Shown here piece by piece: positions 58,301 to 64,000 of a stretch of 64,000 nt of DNA. The DNA comes from JBGSPQ01 sp041738505. Lineage in GTDB: Bacteria > Patescibacteriota > Gracilibacteria > UBA1369. The position numbers were made by a program, and so were the translations under genes. Each line of letters begins with the position of its first letter. Within the stretch, counting starts at the first letter, position 1. The stretch covers positions 6,603-70,602 of the forward strand of contig JBGSPQ010000010.1 in the NCBI GenBank assembly GCA_041738505.1, given 5' to 3'. Below the pieces are notes generated by a model. The model was not told the origin of the DNA, did not search any database, and saw nothing but the letters and a program-made list of their open reading frames with translations.

Positions 58301-61300
58301 GACCCGTCCCAAAGCCGCCGAGCTGCTTAAATATCTGAAACGTGATGATGTAATAATCTATTCTGATGTGATGCGTTTTTGTATGGGCAGTTTTATCGGG
58401 TTTAAGAAACTGGGTGAATCACTGGATTTGAAATACAGTGAGGTAAAGAAAAGAAAAAATGAGATTCGCAAAGGTATAAAAATTGCGCGCCTTTGCGGTG
58501 CAATTTATCATGACAAGTGGAAAAATATTGAAGGTTTTAAGCGGATGGATGAGCAACTAAGTAACTGGGAGTGGGTTTATGATAATCCGTTTTTTGGGGA
58601 AGTTACACCTGATAAAAAAGAGGGCGGCAGTAAAGATAACAAAGCATTTATTTATTCCCTTTTAGAAAAGCATGGATCAGCATTGGGGAAATATTATCGA
58701 TGTGAAACCGGGCATGGGATCGAGTTCTCCTGGCCGCTTCTGATGATTGATCTTTGGAATGGTGATTTGGATTTGAAGTTTATTGAAGATGATCAGGAAC
58801 GGGAAAATGTAAAAAAGATGTTGGATATTGTTTTAGAGAAGATGAAAGAAATAGTTGCGGATAAATCCAATCTTGCAGTTGTCATAGCGATGCAGCCGGG
58901 GTTTTTCAGGGAATTCATTATAAAAGAAAAGATGAAATTGATTGGCGTGAAAGATACAGTGGAAGAATTACATGAATGGATGCCTCAATTTTCATCTTTG
59001 GCGCATGAGGCCAGTGAAAACAATCAGATTTCGAGTCAGGTGGAAAATGTGCGGCGGGAAATTGTTAAAAAGAGAAAGGAGGCACTGATTGCGGAGGCCA
59101 TTGAGTATGTATTGCCGGACACCGTCAGTGATGAAGTAAAAGGCGCAATAATTGCATCAACCGGCCGATTAAATAAAATGATGGTCGAAATGGATTGCGA
59201 TATACATGTTGCTAATAAAAAAGAGCTGAGGGATAAAAACGGCGACATGACTGAAGTTGGCAAGACTGCAATCGAGATATCGGAGCGGTACAGGGATGCA
59301 ATTTTGGAACGATACAAATTGCTGATGGAAATGGAGGTTCAACAGATGTCAGAGGAGGATTCCGTGGATGAAGAGGATGTATATTTGTTTTCTGATCATG
59401 TTATTGAAAATGATAAAAGCAGGTTGGAAGTGGGGCCGGTGTATAGATTCCAGATTGGAGCACAGCCTTTGATGGATTGGCATGTCAATAAACTTCGAGC
59501 GGCCGGCTCGGTTGGTGAAATGAGGGATTGTGCAAAAAAAGTTGATGAATTTTTTCCCGATAGACACCCGCTAAAAGACATTTACCTGAAAAATCAGTTA
59601 AATCTTGAGCTGTGGCGGATCTTGAGTGATGAAATTGGTGAGATGCAGTTGGCGGAAATGGGCATAGCTTTAACGGAAAAGAAAATTGATTTAGATAAAG
59701 ATTTGTCTCATTTTCCCTTATATAAGAATGTAGTGTTTTTAAAACATTATTCCGTCTTTAAATTGGAGGGTTTACTTGATAAGTTCCAAAATTTACCGGC
59801 AACCACGGTTTCCGGCATCATGGGGAGACTTGCTTATTACATTGAAGAAAAAGTAAGCGAGGCCTCAAAGCCGGGCATGAGAAGACTGCTGTTTTTGATG
59901 GAAGAAAAAGCCGTATGGCCGTCAATTTTAAGTAGAAGAGATAGTGATCCGGAGATTTTTGAAAAATATTTGAGTCACATTGAAAGGTTTTTCCCCAATC
60001 CCTCTTTGGAAAAAGATAATCTGCTGGAAACAATTATGATGGATTTGGCCTTGAATCAGGCAGAGGTGAACAAAGCCCTCAACTTAAGGTATGCGGAGCA
60101 GGTTTTATTGCCGGAACAGAAGGAATCTTTAGCATTAAAAGCACAATATCAAGCTTTTGAAAAAATAAGGTTCTATGTTTCGAATATGGATCGAATTGAG
60201 AGGGCTGAATTTGTACTGTGGCTTATGGGGGGAGAGCCGCCCCTGGCCAACACTCTTTCAATTAAGAGCACAGGTATTTCTTTGGATGGAAGAAAAGAGG
60301 TTTTCTGGCAAATGACACCCAATGAAAGAAGAAATTTGTTATATGAGATTTTGCAGGACAATAATGGTTTGTTCAGGGAATATTCTTCCTATGGTTATGG
60401 AACCCCCGAGCCCAGGCCCTTTCCGATGGAGGTGAAAAATGACAGCATGATGAGATATCTAGTTGAGGAAATTTTTGAGATCACGTTTAAGGGTCTCTTA
60501 ATAAATGAAAAATTACCTGCCGATCATGAAGAGAATATAAAGGGGCGGGATATTTTAAAAACAATATTTGAAGGACTATTTATTCATCAGCAAGATCCCG
60601 TTCGCAGGACGGAGTTGTTACTGAATATTATTGAAGCGATTGGGACAGCCAGAAAAAAAGGCGAGAAGCTGGGAACACCGGAATTAATCAGGTTGATGGC
60701 CGAGCAGGGGGGTGTTGTTATTGTTAAATTTTCACAGGTTTTATCCGAACAGCCGGACTTATTGCCGGCATCCATCAAGGAAGCATTAAGTGATTTGAAA
60801 GATAGTGCGACCGTTGTATCAAAGAGGTCCGATTATGCATATTTACAGGCGACGGGATGGTTAAGGGATAATGTGGATGGCATAGCCGAAGTTGGTAAGA
60901 GCATAGGAAGCGCGTCAATTAAACAGTGTAGAAAAGGTGTTTTGAAAAGCGGTCAGCCGGTTGCCATAAAAACCAAGAAACCGAGTATAGAGAAATATTA
61001 TAAGGAGGATTTACAGGTGGTTGGGAAAATACTTTCTTCTTTGGAAGAGAAATATGAAATTCCTTCTTATTTAATTACAGAGGTTGAAAAGGTGATCCAT
61101 GAGGAACTGGATTTTGGACGCGAGGTTGATAATCATTTGGCGCTTCGGGAATCCTTGATAGAAAGAAAAACGGCTATGTCGGTGGAAGTCGCTAACCGGG
61201 ACTATTCTTTTCCGATTGAAGTGGTCGCGCCGGTTGCAATTTATCCAAACTCTTCGGCAAATGATGCCGGGGTCGGTTTAATGGTGGAGGAATTTGCCCG

Positions 61301-62087
61301 CGGACTATCCTTAAATGAAATTCAGAAATTTCAGAAGGCCGTTCGAGAAAACAATATTGAAGTGTTGCAAAAAATCAGAAAGAGAATTTATGAAGTATAT
61401 CCGCAGCAGGCACAGGAAATTGAGGATAAAATCAAGAAATTGGATCTGGAACATTTTCAATCCGGAATGGCTTTGGAATTACTTAAACAAATAATGAAGG
61501 GTGGAGTTTTTCACGCCGATCTTCATGCCGGGAATATATTTCTTGATTTATTGCCCTGTTCAAGAGACGGGGAAATCCATCAGGGAAAAGTTGTTCTTAT
61601 TGATTTGGGTAGCATGGGGTATTCGAACTATGAAAAAATGCCAAAGGCGGTACGGCAAGATGTGGAAGAAGGATTTGATGTTAGAGAGGAATTCAAAGAT
61701 TTTTTGAGTGCTCTTTTTTCACAAAGCGGGCATACGGATAAAATTGCGGAAATTATCAACAAGTTTACAGGTCTGAAATGGACTGATAAATCCGTTTCGG
61801 CATTGATCGGTAAAGGTTTGTCGACTCAACAGAAGGTAAAAAAGATATTTTATGAGATTTTGAAAGATTGCAAGGATTCAAACGCAGAAATTGATATGCA
61901 GTTTAGATATTTTTTGAAAGCGATAGCTACTTCGGCTGATCATTTGGATAATTTGAAGAATAAGTTGATGCAGGAAATGATGTACATGATGTCTCAAGGT
62001 GGGCAGATCTCCAATGAAGAGAGGGACAAGATGTTTTATACGATTTTACAGAATGAGCGGTTGTTAAACTTTGGATTAATATTTTAG
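55356..62087 (+). CDS. Giant protein: M48 metallopeptidase plus ABC1/UbiB-like kinase
   Basis: 2,243 residues from the ATG at 55356; same frame as 54867-55301. Residues about 70-230 resemble M48 peptidases: NAFVWAEHG, zinc motif HELTH (about 147-151), a Glu ligand in EYDADKNALHL and SSHPATESRI. About 1,500 mostly helical, charged residues follow with no domain I recognise. The last 450 resemble ABC1/ADCK/UbiB atypical kinases: KFSQVLSEQPDLLP (Lys near 1791, KxSQ where KxGQ is usual), the Ala-rich-loop equivalent GSASIKQCRKG, VAIK, HADLHAGNIFL (about 2053) and LIDLGSMG in place of DFG. There is no signal peptide or clear membrane segment, and no other quinone gene is seen. Confidence 0.8.
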   Translation: MMQGKHSVHLLNFKKKRIEVAERMSAEVRKYGRQAIDLEYELAGLDTCHSFQSEEIKESCLILQNYCQAIMDKISAVSGLKNVKPKIYLTRSMTANAFVWAEHGEEGIKDLLELARAGKEVELPVFVHAGLVQSLRYDDELAGIFAHELTHLMQPAYNRQNSDQEKQRLEYDADKNALHLTDAAGFNPRGLLSCFESHNNRDIVSSLGMSSHPATESRITELEKEYHRKDLPLINSGKSMKHLPENMSEAVNALEKAQSLKTNDIDLSELERKEKLDEYLEQNSGADLYFRKGFNGSIHSIANSRLIEEAIHQELVHGTLGHRARMLNALSCFLAGLQLKAVNTDPDVRYDFENPKSYRSDIGAVPDLDEYFNAPKEEKYISDSDNLKNYELNGAVETFTNLEEEMKALGLETEIGKFPKTIEEWINMDNEYTDLFWKLYDENGVHDKKQRLNILMGVMRVYMTMPSVEKVCKIEKVTRYVIKRKEPIEPKPEGVLQMLPERLRTQKRKNDLEIEYEDVEVKKEKKESLFSSYASGLNLPHGMRKIDYMDQAPLIRGLARTLHDKSIDAYREILTLDGVGQVDPKVLEFILLNFYNNSNGVSSNQGVLLDGLDNPTITFLDQVVRVLESKNLCRSFSDPIIGNFGIQNSHAQAYIMVIAFGLKPKNEQEKEIRENYLKRVMVDPFLGGNRGETPTYILYLKTDDRMLEHFDEEFVQAEPWRGDNYDLSIINLRSVAPSVSAHWIINKERFLAEMQSVLNGGESGAGLEIKEDVRKKIKTKILRAVEKKPLLNRMVSKADDKKEREMLIDDLMGLSALMGRYVDKTYEDVLPNHDSVKAMFKKEQQWYSSVGSNPGPDIVRFMVKEIAKVFDVSTLRKHVRATDKDQSDEDLLFSVFAKMTSVDDRLERYQEVTYLSNEAHGNVALDEFVYEYGGWKASYERYDVDDLKGARYLLYRKKDLPTGSEAGIDEETLYKWLEALAVTRPKAAELLKYLKRDDVIIYSDVMRFCMGSFIGFKKLGESLDLKYSEVKKRKNEIRKGIKIARLCGAIYHDKWKNIEGFKRMDEQLSNWEWVYDNPFFGEVTPDKKEGGSKDNKAFIYSLLEKHGSALGKYYRCETGHGIEFSWPLLMIDLWNGDLDLKFIEDDQERENVKKMLDIVLEKMKEIVADKSNLAVVIAMQPGFFREFIIKEKMKLIGVKDTVEELHEWMPQFSSLAHEASENNQISSQVENVRREIVKKRKEALIAEAIEYVLPDTVSDEVKGAIIASTGRLNKMMVEMDCDIHVANKKELRDKNGDMTEVGKTAIEISERYRDAILERYKLLMEMEVQQMSEEDSVDEEDVYLFSDHVIENDKSRLEVGPVYRFQIGAQPLMDWHVNKLRAAGSVGEMRDCAKKVDEFFPDRHPLKDIYLKNQLNLELWRILSDEIGEMQLAEMGIALTEKKIDLDKDLSHFPLYKNVVFLKHYSVFKLEGLLDKFQNLPATTVSGIMGRLAYYIEEKVSEASKPGMRRLLFLMEEKAVWPSILSRRDSDPEIFEKYLSHIERFFPNPSLEKDNLLETIMMDLALNQAEVNKALNLRYAEQVLLPEQKESLALKAQYQAFEKIRFYVSNMDRIERAEFVLWLMGGEPPLANTLSIKSTGISLDGRKEVFWQMTPNERRNLLYEILQDNNGLFREYSSYGYGTPEPRPFPMEVKNDSMMRYLVEEIFEITFKGLLINEKLPADHEENIKGRDILKTIFEGLFIHQQDPVRRTELLLNIIEAIGTARKKGEKLGTPELIRLMAEQGGVVIVKFSQVLSEQPDLLPASIKEALSDLKDSATVVSKRSDYAYLQATGWLRDNVDGIAEVGKSIGSASIKQCRKGVLKSGQPVAIKTKKPSIEKYYKEDLQVVGKILSSLEEKYEIPSYLITEVEKVIHEELDFGREVDNHLALRESLIERKTAMSVEVANRDYSFPIEVVAPVAIYPNSSANDAGVGLMVEEFARGLSLNEIQKFQKAVRENNIEVLQKIRKRIYEVYPQQAQEIEDKIKKLDLEHFQSGMALELLKQIMKGGVFHADLHAGNIFLDLLPCSRDGEIHQGKVVLIDLGSMGYSNYEKMPKAVRQDVEEGFDVREEFKDFLSALFSQSGHTDKIAEIINKFTGLKWTDKSVSALIGKGLSTQQKVKKIFYEILKDCKDSNAEIDMQFRYFLKAIATSADHLDNLKNKLMQEMMYMMSQGGQISNEERDKMFYTILQNERLLNFGLIF

Positions 62088-62097
62088 CCCCCCCTCC

Positions 62098-62194
62098 ACC
62101 TCTGAGGTTGATTGAGATGGCTTAAATAAGCCCTTTTAGATTTAGGCGATCGCAGAAGAAAGCCGTTTTTTCAACGTGAATCAACCTCAAAGGT
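62098..62194. repeat. Long inverted repeat after the giant gene
   Basis: TGAGGTTGATT (62103-62113) pairs with AATCAACCTCA (62179-62189), extended by ACCT/AGGT after one mismatch: 15 bp around a 65-nt loop. The loop holds GGCTTAAATAAGCC followed by CTTTT, which may be a weak terminator. Confidence 0.55.
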
Positions 62195-62216
62195 TAAAGA
62201 TAGTAGTAAAATAGCT

Positions 62217-62245
62217 TTGACAAAATAGCAAGAAAGTGTTACAAA
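62217..62245 (+). promoter_or_regulatory. Promoter for 62289-63794
   Basis: TTGACA (62217-62222), 17 nt, TACAAA (62240-62245). Start near 62252. Confidence 0.75.
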
Positions 62246-62288
62246 TATACTCCACGTGTAATGATTAGTGGCAATAACCATTTAAACA

Positions 62289-63794
62289 ATGCAAACAACA
62301 ACCACAACCATGAACCCAAATCTCAACAGACAACCCGGAGTGACCGGCTCACCCGCAGTAGCGGTGGAAGCCGCAAAACCGCTGGCCGGTACCGAAAAGA
62401 AATCGGTTATGGCCAGAATATCCTCCGTAAGCTCGGGCATATTCGGAAAAATCAAAAGTGTAATGCCATTTGTGAATTCCGCCGAAGTTGCGGCGCCGGT
62501 GCCGGTTGTACCGAATATTCCCAACTACAAACCGATTACACCCGCCGATTTAGCTCCAAAAAACACAATGGTTTACCGGCCTCCGATGGCAATCCCGCGC
62601 AGAGGTGAGGTGGCAGGAGTTGCGGCTAAAAGAAGCGCTCCCGATTTAAGCAAAGACCTATTTGCCCATCTTTCCGAAAAACCTGCTGACGATTCTTCCG
62701 CTTCCGCCAAAACCGAAGGACAGACATTAACTTTAAATGGACTCACCTCTGCAAAATTAAGCGTTTACCCGGCGGGCAGTATGCCGAAGGCCAGAGTTAT
62801 ACCCAGAAACGCTCCTGCCGTGGATTACAAATTTGAATACCAAGAACCCGCGGAAGAAAGTCGTGCAAACAATTTCGCTCCCAATCTTTCCAATGTTTTT
62901 AAAAGAAATGCTGTGCTTTCGGCAACAGAGGCGGTAAAACCCGCGGTGGCGACGGCAACAATCCAGCCAAAAAGAAAGGTCATGTCAGCACTGGAGGATG
63001 TAAATAATTACGTGGCAGAACAGGACAGGCAGTACTATGCCGATCTGGAGGCGCGAAGATCCAGAGGGGTGGTTAAGAACTTAGGCCTGTGGGCGACCAG
63101 AATCAAAGAGGATGTGATTAGCGCCGTGGCCCCAAACTACGTTATGAGAAAGGCCTACGAAGCCGCTCAGACTCAGGCTGTAACTCCGGTTGCTCAGCCG
63201 GCCGTTGTCAGCTCCTCCGTTCAGGCAAAACCTTCATTTTTCTCCCGCCTGAAAGCGGGCTATGAAAACGCCAAAGCAACATTGTTTCCAAAAGCCAGAA
63301 AACTGGTAACGGCCGCCGCGCTTGCGGGTGCCGCCATGGGGCTGAACGCCTCCGAACAGGGGACATCAATACCGGCAGGCGCGCAAAAAAGCGCCGCGGC
63401 ATACACCGCCAAAGCCGATGCAAAAACGGAAGCCCAACCCGTAGCGACAAAATCAATTCCAACCGTCAAATCCGTCCCGGTTGTTTCCCCCTCCGCTAAA
63501 AGAGCTGCAGTAAATGGGAAACAGGATCCCTCGGCAAGACCGGCACGCTTGTCCAACGAACTGGCTGCTATAAACGCCCCATCTCTGTCCTCAACCGTTT
63601 CGGACAGTCCGTCCGCCGGCATAGGGAAAGCAACGGAGCGTGTGCTTACACCTGATCCTCTTGCCGACATCACCGACTCAATCAACAACGCATATTTTTC
63701 GGGAACGGGCTTCCATAACGGCATCTACAGAGGATACCACGGCCATAATGATGGATCCGTAACCGTAAGCCGCACCAGCCTCTGCTCCAGATAG
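62289..63794 (+). CDS. Large disordered Ala/Pro-rich protein, unknown
   Basis: 501 residues; an ATG seven codons later is an alternative start. It is rich in Ala, Pro, Ser, Val and Lys and mostly disordered. A few helical segments stand out: KKSVMARISSVSSGIFGKIK (about residue 37), MSALEDVNNYVAEQDRQYYA (about 231) and SFFSRLKAGYENAKATLFPK followed by LVTAAALAGAAMGL (about residues 318-350), the last being a possible membrane helix. The C-terminus has Gly/His/Asn (YRGYHGHNDG). No family recognised. Consensus promoter before and strong terminator after. Confidence 0.68.
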   Translation: MQTTTTTMNPNLNRQPGVTGSPAVAVEAAKPLAGTEKKSVMARISSVSSGIFGKIKSVMPFVNSAEVAAPVPVVPNIPNYKPITPADLAPKNTMVYRPPMAIPRRGEVAGVAAKRSAPDLSKDLFAHLSEKPADDSSASAKTEGQTLTLNGLTSAKLSVYPAGSMPKARVIPRNAPAVDYKFEYQEPAEESRANNFAPNLSNVFKRNAVLSATEAVKPAVATATIQPKRKVMSALEDVNNYVAEQDRQYYADLEARRSRGVVKNLGLWATRIKEDVISAVAPNYVMRKAYEAAQTQAVTPVAQPAVVSSSVQAKPSFFSRLKAGYENAKATLFPKARKLVTAAALAGAAMGLNASEQGTSIPAGAQKSAAAYTAKADAKTEAQPVATKSIPTVKSVPVVSPSAKRAAVNGKQDPSARPARLSNELAAINAPSLSSTVSDSPSAGIGKATERVLTPDPLADITDSINNAYFSGTGFHNGIYRGYHGHNDGSVTVSRTSLCSR

Positions 63795-63813
63795 AACCAA
63801 CATAATCATAACA

Positions 63814-63845
63814 AAAAACCCGCTTCACAATTGAGGCGGGTTTTT
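63814..63845. terminator. Bidirectional intrinsic terminator
   Basis: AAAAACCCGC (63814-63823) pairs with GCGGGTTTTT (63836-63845) around a 12-nt loop. It serves the plus-strand gene ending at 63794 and the minus-strand gene ending at 63866. Confidence 0.92.
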
Positions 63846-63865
63846 AAATTTCTCATATACGGACT

Positions 63866-64000
63866 TTACTGCACAGCGGGAACAACCGGAGCGCCACCGT
63901 TAACGGGAGCTGCTCCCTCCGGAGCCTGCTGTAAACAAGCCACGCCAATCACCTCAACCTTCTGGTTGTTGTAAGTAATAGGAACGGGCTGGCATTTGGC
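63866..64000 (-). CDS. C-terminal part of an unknown protein
   Basis: 44 residues and a TAA stop; the gene continues past the right edge. The fragment contains KCQPVPITYNNQKVEVIGV and a Pro/Ala/Gly-rich end. The strand with a Cys and the pattern Y-N-N-Q-K-V resemble the edge of an extracellular beta-sandwich or pilin-like protein, but too little is visible to name it. It lies just behind the bidirectional terminator. Confidence 0.55.
   Translation of the reverse strand, partial: AKCQPVPITYNNQKVEVIGVACLQQAPEGAAPVNGGAPVVPAVQ

Overview
The window looks like part of the chromosome of a member of the Candidate Phyla Radiation (Patescibacteria), possibly a Peregrinibacteria-type lineage. This is an inference from gene content: compact layout, many conserved-looking proteins I cannot assign to a family, sortase-based surface display, and very large unassigned proteins, with no biosynthetic operons except isolated enzymes. 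TGA works as an ordinary stop codon (for example at the end of the HNH gene at 43585), so the Gracilibacteria code is not used. Many promoters are close to the bacterial housekeeping consensus, and the three tRNA genes all carry an encoded CCA. There is no phage, plasmid, transposase or CRISPR signature; housekeeping and lineage-specific genes are mixed.

Layout. 1-6.3 kb: 5' part of leuS, a DUF3307 membrane protein, a cyclic-nucleotide-binding protein, an HNH-nuclease-type protein (with a second copy at 42.6 kb), a Gly-rich repeat protein, a membrane-anchored PAS protein and a polytopic membrane protein. 6.3-8.9 kb: rpsO-pnp, with two hairpins between the genes. 8.9-18.4 kb: lineage-specific proteins, a lipoprotein, tRNA-Gly, a flippase plus C39-peptidase pair, a TMEM43-family protein, and a two-gene cassette containing a DapF-fold enzyme preceded by a structured leader. 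18.5-19.7 kb: tRNA-Phe and then about 940 nt with its own consensus promoter, two related covarying hairpins and a strong terminator, which I read as a large non-coding RNA. 19.7-30.2 kb: thermonuclease, CDF transporter with an extra C-terminal domain, Nudix hydrolase, Lon, a cupredoxin with a sortase-like sorting signal, cdaA-cdaR for c-di-AMP, aroD carrying a repeat insertion, ychF and a HisA-like protein. 30.2-42 kb: a Rel/SpoT protein with a C-terminal membrane domain, a sortase, three unassigned genes (one with an M15 peptidase domain), ligA, dnaX and a glycosyltransferase. 42-54 kb: second HNH protein, a CBS/CorC membrane protein, endonuclease IV, PolX, a protein with an EF-Tu domain-2-like barrel, a three-gene arginine-to-glutamate pathway, a glycosyltransferase, ComF and tRNA-Val. 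54-64 kb: a coiled-coil paralogue of the 33.8 kb gene, then a roughly 2,400-codon reading frame interrupted by one TAG. Its long part joins an N-terminal M48 metallopeptidase to a C-terminal ABC1/UbiB atypical kinase. Two more unassigned proteins follow.

The strongest candidates for something undescribed are the large RNA at 18785-19725, the M48-ABC1 giant protein at 54867-62087 with its in-frame TAG, the structured leader at 18382-18533 with its two-gene cassette, and the membrane-anchored Rel protein. All family names come from reading motifs; no database search was run.
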